Part shown: one piece after another, positions 5,755-11,347 of the stretch | How the letters are laid out: the number at the start of each line of letters is the position of its first letter | Numbering within the stretch: position 1 is the first letter of the stretch | Assembly: GCA_024403415.1 (NCBI GenBank) | Contig: JAKSRY010000023.1 | Span: 1-36,748 of the forward strand | Length of the DNA stretch: 36,748 nt | Source: Lachnospiraceae bacterium | Lineage (GTDB): Bacteria; Bacillota; Clostridia; Lachnospirales; Lachnospiraceae | Reading direction: 5' to 3' | Notes under the pieces: generated by a model | The model's database searches: none | Seen by the model: only the letters and a program-made list of their open reading frames with translations | Told to the model about the DNA's origin: nothing | Position numbers and translations under genes: made by a program

Positions 5755-7041
5755 CTATGTATTCTTACCATCCCAGAACATGATGGTTTCTCCATCATAT
5801 CTGACATTACCTGACTGTCCCTGGTCATCAGACTGGTTATTTATATTACTTATTGCTTCAGGATCCATACGATATTCCTCCGGAGCGGCTTCGAAATCTT
5901 CATCTTTATTCTTCGATTTAATGAATACAATCACCAGCACCACTATTACAGCAAATACTATGCAGGCCAGCGCAATCAATATATAGATAACTGTCGGATA
6001 ATTGCCTGAATTCTCCGACTGCTTTTCGTCAACCGCAGGTTTTACTATCTTTTCCGGCTCTTCAGGTTCAGTTTTAATCGAAGTGTCATTCGGCTTTTCA
6101 TCAATGACGATACCATCTTCAGGTTCAGTTTCGGTTGTTTTTACTTCGAGTTTCTGTGGCATACGTACATCAACCGTAATGGATTTTTCGCCCAGGATAA
6201 TCTTTACAGTTTTTATTGCACCATCCATCTGTTCGGCTTTTGGAAAGATTTCATATACTGCACCCTGAAAATCACCGATAAAAAGATTTGCTATCTCGCG
6301 TGTATCTTCACTCTTATCCAGTGTACAGAAACAACCCGGTGTGGATTCCGCCAGGTCTTTCATATTCATAAGCCTTGTATCGTTAGATTTGTCTTTATTT
6401 TTACATCCGACTGCATAAAGCGGAATGTTATATTCTTTTAGTATTTTTTTAAGATATTCCGGTGTCTTTTTATCAGAATCTACAGGTCTGTTATCGACAC
6501 CGTCTGAAATTACTATTATTCTGTCCAAAACAGATTCGTTGGGATAAAAATTAGATTCAACATACCCTGCCAGAGCATCTGTAAGATATGTTTCCTGATT
6601 ATAAAATTCAATTCTTTCGGCAGCATCTTCAAGAAGGTATCCGGCATTGGTATAATCGCAGGTTATTATGATATCTTCGCTTATCATACCGATTGCAACC
6701 ATACTATTGATATTGGGTTCAAGACATTTATCTGCAATGTCCGAAACCAGCTGCTTTATTTTTGCTCGGTCAGTCTGTGGAATTGAAAAAGAATTGTCTA
6801 CAAGAATTAGTGTTCTGATCGGTCCACCAACATCTTTCAAATCGGTAATAATCACTTCTTCTGCTTCTGATGTTCCGATCTGTGCACTGACATTGGTGTC
6901 ATATATTTCGCCACGTACATAGACGCTTATTGAGTCCTCTCCTGTATAGGTTCGAACAATATTGTTATCTGCAGCATATGCTGAAAGCCACAAGCATAAA
7001 GATAATATATAAGAAAATAAAAGCGGGATAGATTTTTTCAT
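5755..7041 (-). CDS. Membrane-anchored von Willebrand factor A (VWA) domain protein
   Basis: This 428-residue protein has an N-terminal signal peptide (hydrophobic core LLFSYILSLCLWLS, cut near AYA-ADN), an extracellular VWA domain, an acidic linker, one membrane span near residues 347-372 (IYILIALACIVFAVIVVLVI) and a cytoplasmic acidic tail. The MIDAS metal site is visible as VDNSFS (Asp82, Ser84, Ser86), with TYLTDAL and VISDGVDN further on supplying the usual Thr and Asp. VWA domains bind protein partners through this metal. Its place among the WXG100 genes and the effector suggests an accessory of the secretion apparatus or a surface adhesion partner. A hairpin at 7070-7103 lies in its leader. 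The role in T7SS is inferred from neighbourhood. Confidence 0.85.
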   Translation of the reverse strand: MKKSIPLLFSYILSLCLWLSAYAADNNIVRTYTGEDSISVYVRGEIYDTNVSAQIGTSEAEEVIITDLKDVGGPIRTLILVDNSFSIPQTDRAKIKQLVSDIADKCLEPNINSMVAIGMISEDIIITCDYTNAGYLLEDAAERIEFYNQETYLTDALAGYVESNFYPNESVLDRIIVISDGVDNRPVDSDKKTPEYLKKILKEYNIPLYAVGCKNKDKSNDTRLMNMKDLAESTPGCFCTLDKSEDTREIANLFIGDFQGAVYEIFPKAEQMDGAIKTVKIILGEKSITVDVRMPQKLEVKTTETEPEDGIVIDEKPNDTSIKTEPEEPEKIVKPAVDEKQSENSGNYPTVIYILIALACIVFAVIVVLVIVFIKSKNKDEDFEAAPEEYRMDPEAISNINNQSDDQGQSGNVRYDGETIMFWDGKNT

Positions 7042-7069
7042 TCATTAGTGCCTTCTTTCCTAATATTTA

Positions 7070-7103
7070 GGATACCGGCGTCGGGGGGACCTAACCGGTA
7101 TCC
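7070..7103 (-). other. Leader or intercistronic hairpin ahead of the VWA gene
   Basis: GGATACCGG (7070-7078) pairs perfectly with CCGGTATCC (7095-7103) around a 16-base loop containing six C on the minus strand. No T-run follows, so it is not a typical terminator. It lies between a WXG100 stop and the VWA start and could stabilise, process or partly stop the message. Confidence 0.6.
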
Positions 7104-7109
7104 ATAAAT

Positions 7110-7138
7110 ATTATATCTGTAATATGGGTCCTGTTAAA
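7110..7138 (-). promoter_or_regulatory. Possible promoter of the VWA gene
   Basis: On the minus strand TATAAT (7110-7115) has TTTAAC 17 bases upstream (7133-7138). Transcription would begin at about 7103, so the 7070-7103 hairpin would form the very 5' end of the message. Confidence 0.4.
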
Positions 7139-7145
7139 GGATTTA

Positions 7146-7460
7146 TTACTGAATTACATCACCCTTAAGAGCATTTCCTGTTTCAACATTCATGTTCTCT
7201 GCCTTAATGTATTCATCTGCCATATCATTGAGATCCTTAACATGCTCATTTACCATTCTGTAGATTCTGTCCATATCATCCTGGAGCTGATTAAATCTTG
7301 ATGTGTAAGCCTCTGATGCTTCACCCTGCCATGATCCCTTAAGTGAATTGATAACAGCCATCATCTCATCTGTAATAGCCTTAATTGTATTGCTTGTTCC
7401 GCTGAATTCTCCAGCTGCTCCCTTTAACTTTTCAGGTGTAACTCTTAAAATTCCTTCCAT
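7146..7460 (-). CDS. WXG100 family protein (ESAT-6-like T7SS substrate)
   Basis: This 104-residue helix-turn-helix hairpin protein has the WXG turn at Trp44-Gln-Gly46 (GSWQGEA) and the C-terminal T7SS signal YxxxE at Tyr84-Glu88 (EYIKAE). Length and motifs match the WXG100 family, whose members dimerise and are exported by EssC. An AAGGAG site sets the start. It is the second gene of a two-gene WXG100 unit with 7513-7812. Together with the upstream gene it is driven by the direct-repeat promoter at 7921-7988. Confidence 0.95.
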   Translation of the reverse strand: MEGILRVTPEKLKGAAGEFSGTSNTIKAITDEMMAVINSLKGSWQGEASEAYTSRFNQLQDDMDRIYRMVNEHVKDLNDMADEYIKAENMNVETGNALKGDVIQ

Positions 7461-7512
7461 TGTCGTATCTCCTTTTCTTCTATCAAATTAATAAGTTATT
7501 TTCAAAAATATA

Positions 7513-7812
7513 TTAGTAAGTTCTTGTATTTGCTGTTGCCACATTTACTGCTTCTGCCTGCTCGTACTTTGCAGCAATCATTTCAAGAGCATTTACATAT
7601 TCGTTAATCAATGTGAAGAAACCATTGAACTGCATCACGTCCTTCTTGAACTGCTGATCAAACATATTTCTTGCCTGACCTTCCCACATTCCAATAAGTT
7701 CTCCCTCCTGTGACTCAAGATTTGAAACATGTGTCTTAAATCCCATATTCTTATCTTTAAGTTCTCCTGCCTTTGCTCTTAACTCCTGTGCTGTAACCAG
7801 AATCTGTGCCAT
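7513..7812 (-). CDS. WXG100 family protein (ESAT-6-like T7SS substrate)
   Basis: A 99-residue WXG100 protein with the turn at Trp43-Glu-Gly45 (GMWEGQA) and a C-terminal YxxxE signal at Tyr83-Glu87 (KYEQAE). The start is fixed by AAGGAGG. It is the first gene after the 382-bp gene-free region 7813-8194 and is followed 52 bases later by a second WXG100 gene. The two may form a heterodimer in the EsxA/EsxB manner. That pairing is inferred from adjacency. Confidence 0.95.
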   Translation of the reverse strand: MAQILVTAQELRAKAGELKDKNMGFKTHVSNLESQEGELIGMWEGQARNMFDQQFKKDVMQFNGFFTLINEYVNALEMIAAKYEQAEAVNVATANTRTY

Positions 7813-7920
7813 ATTGTTTTCCTCCTTTATGTTCTGGCATTACTGATTTAGTTCTGTTTCTTTGTAATGCCTGTTCCTTTGTTTTCCTTTGAAAACTGTT
7901 TCCTGTTTGTTTATATCTTT

Positions 7921-7988
7921 ATTATATTCAGACTTTTCATTAATACTTATTTGTCTGATGAATGACACTATATACTGATGAATGACAC
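7921..7988 (-). promoter_or_regulatory. Promoter with a LytTR-type direct repeat, driving the WXG100 pair
   Basis: On the minus strand the -10 box is TATAAT (7921-7926). The -35 position, 17 bases upstream (7944-7949), reads TAAGTA, a poor match. Just upstream lies the direct repeat GTGTCATTCATCAG x2 (plus 7955-7968 and 7975-7988), period 20 bp. A poor -35 with repeats next to it is the usual layout of a LytTR-activated promoter. The same geometry occurs at 9556-9623. Confidence 0.65.
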
Positions 7989-8024
7989 AAAAGGACCTTA
8001 AAGGGACATCTATGCAATATTCTT

Positions 8025-8061
8025 TGCAAGCATGCAGTCGATTTTCCTCGTCGCCATAACA
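8025..8061. repeat. 37-bp direct repeat, copy 1
   Basis: This copy matches 8106-8142 at 36 of 37 bases (TGCAAGCATG here, TGCAAGCATA there, then CAGTCGATTTTCCTCGTC and so on). It lies in the gene-free stretch between the two WXG100 units. Confidence 0.9.
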
Positions 8062-8078
8062 TAGATGCAAGCATCTAT
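8061..8078. other. Palindrome ATAGATGC-AA-GCATCTAT between the two repeat copies
   Basis: An eight-base perfect inverted repeat directly abuts the end of repeat copy 1. It shares the TGCAAGCA core with both 37-bp copies, so the whole 8025-8142 block looks like one structured element. Confidence 0.65.
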
Positions 8079-8105
8079 GATTAGCGGTCGTCAAATCTCC
8101 TTGCA

Positions 8106-8142
8106 TGCAAGCATACAGTCGATTTTCCTCGTCGCCATAACA
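8106..8142. repeat. 37-bp direct repeat, copy 2
   Basis: Second copy of the element at 8025-8061, starting 81 bases after it. It ends exactly where the terminator of the upstream WXG100 operon begins its T-run on the minus strand. Confidence 0.9.
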
Positions 8143-8171
8143 AAAAAACGCATTCCTTACGGAATGCGTTC
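8141..8171 (-). terminator. Terminator of the three-WXG100 operon
   Basis: The stem AACGCATTCC (8147-8156) / GGAATGCGTT (8161-8170) has loop TTAC and is followed on the minus strand by TTTTTTTG. It lies 24 bases after the stop of the WXG100 gene 8195-8506 and separates the two WXG100 transcription units. Confidence 0.85.
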
Positions 8172-8194
8172 TTTCATCATAAATTTAATCCTGA

Positions 8195-8506
8195 TTAATA
8201 ATCTCTCTTTGCTGCTATTGCAAGTGCTGCCATTTCTGAATCATAAATTCGTTTCGCTATTGTTCTTATGTCTTCAGCTATTTGGCTTAAATCATATGCA
8301 GTTCCATCCATCTTTCCCTGCAGTTTTGAACCTTTACTAAGATACTGAGCAGATCTTTCACCCTTCCAGTTAACCTGTATATTCTGAAGAGTTCCCTGGA
8401 ACTTGTTATTTGCAAGTGTATTGAGGGCCACTGACAATTCTTCTATTTTTTCTGCCTGAGCAATAGCCTGCTGAAAGTCAAATTCAATACTTTCTCTTGT
8501 TGCCAT
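8195..8506 (-). CDS. WXG100 family protein lacking a clear YxxxD/E signal
   Basis: This 103-residue protein has the WXG turn at Trp47-Lys-Gly49 (VNWKGER) between two helices. Unlike the other four WXG100 proteins here, the C-terminal helix shows no YxxxD/E motif: the nearest is IYDSEM, and the protein ends in AAKRDY. It might be exported as a partner of a signal-bearing WXG100 protein rather than alone. The start follows GGAGAG. It is the last gene of the 9534-8195 operon and is followed by a strong terminator. Confidence 0.9.
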   Translation of the reverse strand: MATRESIEFDFQQAIAQAEKIEELSVALNTLANNKFQGTLQNIQVNWKGERSAQYLSKGSKLQGKMDGTAYDLSQIAEDIRTIAKRIYDSEMAALAIAAKRDY

Positions 8507-8519
8507 AATACTCTCTCCT

Positions 8520-8846
8520 TTACTCTATCACGTCGCCGCTTAATGACTCTCCAATTGCCCGAACTTCCTGTTCGACTACTTCGTACTGACCGGCAATTGT
8601 TAAAAGATCTCTCGGATGCTCACTTAATCTTCTCATCATCTCAACTACTGCATCCTTTTGCTTCATATACATCTGTCTGTGCATATCTCCCGCATTACCT
8701 ATCCAGTAGTAACCGGTCCTGTTAATTATCTGCTCAAGTTCATCGAAGCAGGTCTGCATTGCGTTGATATTGGAAGTAACTGCTGCAGCCTTTTCTTCAA
8801 GCGCCTGAGGTGTGACTTTAATCTGAACGTTTCCAATAATAGCCAT
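8520..8846 (-). CDS. WXG100 family protein (ESAT-6-like T7SS substrate)
   Basis: A 108-residue WXG100 protein with the turn at Trp48-Ile-Gly50 (YYWIGNA) and a YxxxE signal at Tyr88-Glu92 (QYEVVE). Its start follows GGGAGG. It lies between two other WXG100 genes with only 13 bases on either side, so translation of the three is probably balanced from one message. Confidence 0.93.
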   Translation of the reverse strand: MAIIGNVQIKVTPQALEEKAAAVTSNINAMQTCFDELEQIINRTGYYWIGNAGDMHRQMYMKQKDAVVEMMRRLSEHPRDLLTIAGQYEVVEQEVRAIGESLSGDVIE

Positions 8847-8859
8847 TTCAATTTCCTCC

Positions 8860-9165
8860 CTATATGCTTATTGCTGCAATAATATCTCCGATTTCATTAT
8901 CACATTTGATATATTCGCCTCTTGCCATTGTCATGCATTCTATAATTGAACTAATGGTCTCAAACAGTTCCCTGCAATTATCATTGTCTATTCCAAACTG
9001 TTTAACGAATTCCATATTGGCAGGACCATCCCACATGCTGTCGAGTTCTGTCACATGTGTAAACATAATCTTCAGCTGATCTTTTGCTCTCTGAAGAGCT
9101 TCCTGCAACTCTGTTATATCTCTTTGCATTGTATCTGTATCTGCTGCTATCTCACGAATTGCCAT
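8860..9165 (-). CDS. WXG100 family protein (ESAT-6-like T7SS substrate)
   Basis: A 101-residue WXG100 protein with the turn at Trp45-Asp-Gly47 (SMWDGPA) and a YxxxD signal at Tyr85-Asp89 (EYIKCD). The start follows GGAGG. It comes nine bases after the 119-residue helical protein and 13 bases before the next WXG100 gene. The region GEYIKCD resembles DEYIKAE of the 7146 protein, suggesting that the two are closer relatives within the set. Confidence 0.93.
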   Translation of the reverse strand: MAIREIAADTDTMQRDITELQEALQRAKDQLKIMFTHVTELDSMWDGPANMEFVKQFGIDNDNCRELFETISSIIECMTMARGEYIKCDNEIGDIIAAISI

Positions 9166-9174
9166 ATATTCCTC

Positions 9175-9534
9175 CTATTCCAAAGTTACATCTTTAAGCA
9201 TCGATGATATTTGGTTCAAATCAACACTTCTGAGATCACGTCTTGTGTACTGTATCACTCCAAGCTCTGCATAGTCACAGATTTTATTCTCTGTATTAAC
9301 ATATGCGTAATTGATCTTGTCAAGTGCCTGAGCCATCAGCTTTAGGATATGTGTTTCATCTTCCATACTTTGGATTACAGCTTTTAAGCTCGCCTGCACC
9401 TGTTCCATCTGAGTAAGTGCTCCAAGATTCTTCTTTGCCGATTCAGCATCCGCAATCAGCTTTCTCAGGAAATTCACTTCATCCATCAGCTCATTACAAT
9501 CTTCAATTGTGTGATTAGTCAAAATATCAAACAT
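9175..9534 (-). CDS. Helical 119-residue T7SS-associated protein without a WXG turn
   Basis: This all-helical acidic protein (FLRKLIADAESAKKNLGAL, then QASLKAVIQSMEDETHILKLMAQ) is slightly longer than WXG100 proteins and lacks both tryptophan and a WXG turn. It is the first gene of the WXG100 operon behind the 9556-9623 promoter, with a GGGAG site. Small helical non-WXG partners that bind the targeting domain of T7SSb toxins are known in Bacillota (the Lap type), and this could be such a partner or chaperone. That assignment rests on size, helix content and position, not on recognised homology. Confidence 0.7.
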   Translation of the reverse strand: MFDILTNHTIEDCNELMDEVNFLRKLIADAESAKKNLGALTQMEQVQASLKAVIQSMEDETHILKLMAQALDKINYAYVNTENKICDYAELGVIQYTRRDLRSVDLNQISSMLKDVTLE

Positions 9535-9555
9535 CTTTTCTCCCTGTTCTCGTTC

Positions 9556-9623
9556 ATTCTACTTCATTTATTGAAGAGTAGTTGCTCATCTGATGAAATG
9601 CACTTTTTGATGATGAACGACAT
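9556..9623 (-). promoter_or_regulatory. Promoter with a LytTR-type direct repeat, driving the 119-residue/WXG100 operon
   Basis: On the minus strand the -10 box is TAGAAT (9556-9561). The -35 position, 17 bases upstream (9579-9584), reads CAACTA, a poor match. Five bases further upstream the direct repeat begins: TTCATCA cores at plus 9591-9597 and 9611-9617, period 20 bp. From -10 to the proximal core the spacing is exactly that of the 7921-7988 promoter. Confidence 0.6.
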
Positions 9624-9645
9624 CCTTTGGAATAATATGTCTATC

Positions 9646-9894
9646 TTAAACCAGTATCAGACTGTCCCCTGTCTGAACATTACATTCTCTTAAAGTATTG
9701 TTAACCGACAATATCTGTCGGTTCTTACTGCTACACAATCTTAAATCTTCAAAATTGCCTACAATATTACAATGTTCTTTCTGCGAAATCAGCTCACTTA
9801 TTTCCGCAATTATATTATAAATATTTGCATCTTCATCAAGCTGAAAATCATATGACTTATCAACTGAAGGAACCTTTATTTCAAGTAGTATCAT
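9646..9894 (-). CDS. yukD: YukD/EsaB-like ubiquitin-fold protein
   Basis: This 82-residue protein has the beta-grasp pattern of YukD/EsaB: starting strand MILLEIKVPSVDKSYDFQLDED, central helix IYNIIAEISELIS, then LRLCSSKNRQILSVNNTLRECNVQTGDSLILV, which ends like a ubiquitin fold. It lacks a C-terminal diglycine, as usual for YukD. EsaB/YukD are small cytoplasmic components or regulators required for T7SSb activity. Its start codon directly abuts the stop of the upstream gene, suggesting translational coupling. It is the last gene of the machinery operon before the 9556-9623 promoter. Confidence 0.88.
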   Translation of the reverse strand: MILLEIKVPSVDKSYDFQLDEDANIYNIIAEISELISQKEHCNIVGNFEDLRLCSSKNRQILSVNNTLRECNVQTGDSLILV

Positions 9895-10587
9895 TTAAGC
9901 CTCCATCTCTTTTTTAAGAAGTTCTTCCAAAATGTTTACTGAATAAAAATATGCAGCATTTTCATTACCGGTGTCATATATAATACAATCCTCAAGGCCT
10001 TTGGTTACCAGTGTTATCTGAGACAATTTCTGCATATCACTTATTCTGTACTTCATGGCAACAGCTCTGATACCATCCTGCTTAAAAAGATTATCTTTAT
10101 CCTTTTCAAACATAACCTTGGCATCGGCATCGCTGTTTTCCATACGACCGTCACCTACAATAAGCCTTGAAACATTGTTATTCATCATGAATCCACAATC
10201 CATAACATCCGTGACAACTTCATTCTTCTCCATCCTTCTTATATGAATGCGTCTGCTTTCATTCCCATCAAATCTGAGAAGAACTATATTCTTGCCAATA
10301 TATACACACTGTTCCGGAATTGAATCATCCTTAACACTTATCATTATTATTCTGTCAGATTCAATTATCTCATCCAGAAGACTGCTGACAGAATTCTTGA
10401 TTCTGACGCCATTGTCACTTTTTTCAACAATGCCCTTGCGTCCCATTCTGAACAAAGCTTCGTTAACATCTCTTTGTGTATAGTCTTTTTCATCTTCTGC
10501 GAAAAGACTGCATATCGACGGGACCTTTTTTAGTGACATTAATATTAAGAATTCAATAACAGTCAGATTTACCGATTTTTCAGCCAT
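9895..10587 (-). CDS. T7SS-associated protein with winged-helix-like N-terminus, possibly an EspG-like chaperone
   Basis: A 230-residue cytoplasmic protein. Residues 5-70 (VNLTVIEFLILMSLKKVPS..., ALFRMGRKGIVEKSDNGVRIKNSVSSLLDEI) form a winged-helix-like segment. The rest alternates beta strands (DRIIMISV, CVYIGKNIVLLRF) and ends in a helix. The opening plan, a helix with an acidic-hydrophobic start, a short Pro-containing turn and then 'Arg-x-Gly-Ile-Val' before a helix, recalls mycobacterial EspG chaperones, but I see no decisive motif. It is tightly coupled: one base after the LytTR gene and directly abutting yukD. A role in substrate binding or regulation of the secretion system is inferred. 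Confidence 0.7.
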   Translation of the reverse strand: MAEKSVNLTVIEFLILMSLKKVPSICSLFAEDEKDYTQRDVNEALFRMGRKGIVEKSDNGVRIKNSVSSLLDEIIESDRIIMISVKDDSIPEQCVYIGKNIVLLRFDGNESRRIHIRRMEKNEVVTDVMDCGFMMNNNVSRLIVGDGRMENSDADAKVMFEKDKDNLFKQDGIRAVAMKYRISDMQKLSQITLVTKGLEDCIIYDTGNENAAYFYSVNILEELLKKEMEA

Positions 10588-10588
10588 A

Positions 10589-11320
10589 TCACATCTCCTT
10601 AAAATCAGGCTTATAACTTCTGGACAATGGTACCTCGTACTCGTCCTCCAAATATATCGTATTTTGTGAAAGTGCTACCCTGACTATCTTATTTTTATTT
10701 ACAATGAAACTCCTGTGACATCTCAAAAATTCTTCAGGAAGATTTTCCATCAGGCCATCCAGTGTATCATAAAAACCATATTCATCCACTCCGGTACAAA
10801 CATATACTTTCTTCTCCATTGCTTCAAAGTAGTATATCTGATCATATGGGATACTTATTTTTCCCTCATCCTTTGATTCTACAATGAAAGTAGCTCTGTT
10901 ATCCTCGGATGAGTTGTGAAAAGCCTTAACATATCCACCTATAAACTCAGACAGACAGTTTAATGCCTGTTCCCTTGAAAATGGTCTTAAGAGCAACGAC
11001 TGCGCCTGAATGGAAGGCTTCATATACTTCATCGGCGAAATACTGCCATCTGCAAGCAGCATAACAAAAGCAAGCTTATATTCCTTTCTTACTTCTTCAA
11101 GATACTCAAGATCTCCCGTTCCGGTAATATCATAAAGAAGCATATCCATAAGTGGTTTGTCTTCAAGAAAAGATCTGAGTTCATCCTGTTTCTGAAGCAT
11201 TTCCAAATTCCACTGTTCATCGGTAAGCCTTGCCGCGACATCTCGTATTATTTTATTCAGTTCTGAAGCTTCATCTTTAAGCTTATTGTAGGAAACCGAA
11301 GTAATCACACTAATCTCCAT
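10589..11320 (-). CDS. LytTR-family transcriptional regulator of the T7SS locus
   Basis: The 243-residue protein has an N-terminal half (about 1-130) resembling a degenerate response-regulator receiver (DMLLYDITGTGDLEYLEEVRKEY, AFVMLLADGSISPMKYMKPSIQAQSLLLRPF). Its C-terminal LytTR DNA-binding domain (about 145-243) has IPYDQIYYFEAMEKKVYVCT, FLRCHRSFIVNKNKIV and YEVPLSRSYKPDFKE. LytTR proteins bind paired direct repeats about two helical turns apart and activate from next to a poor -35 box. Two promoters in this locus (7921 and 9556) carry such repeats. No partner histidine kinase lies beside it, so the input is unknown; the Ser/Thr kinase of the locus is a possible one. The gene follows essC by 27 bases. 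Confidence 0.92.
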   Translation of the reverse strand: MEISVITSVSYNKLKDEASELNKIIRDVAARLTDEQWNLEMLQKQDELRSFLEDKPLMDMLLYDITGTGDLEYLEEVRKEYKLAFVMLLADGSISPMKYMKPSIQAQSLLLRPFSREQALNCLSEFIGGYVKAFHNSSEDNRATFIVESKDEGKISIPYDQIYYFEAMEKKVYVCTGVDEYGFYDTLDGLMENLPEEFLRCHRSFIVNKNKIVRVALSQNTIYLEDEYEVPLSRSYKPDFKEM

Positions 11321-11347
11321 CTCTCATTTTTGAGAAAACACATATCT

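Noticed and set aside
7840-8106. 88-codon minus-strand frame covering the 37-bp repeats
   Set aside because: It has no ribosome site, covers the promoter and direct repeats, and its sequence is explained by the repeats.
9535-9645. Terminator between yukD and the WXG100 operon
   Set aside because: Only a five-base stem (GACAT/ATGTC) with no T-run was found, so read-through from the machinery operon is possible.
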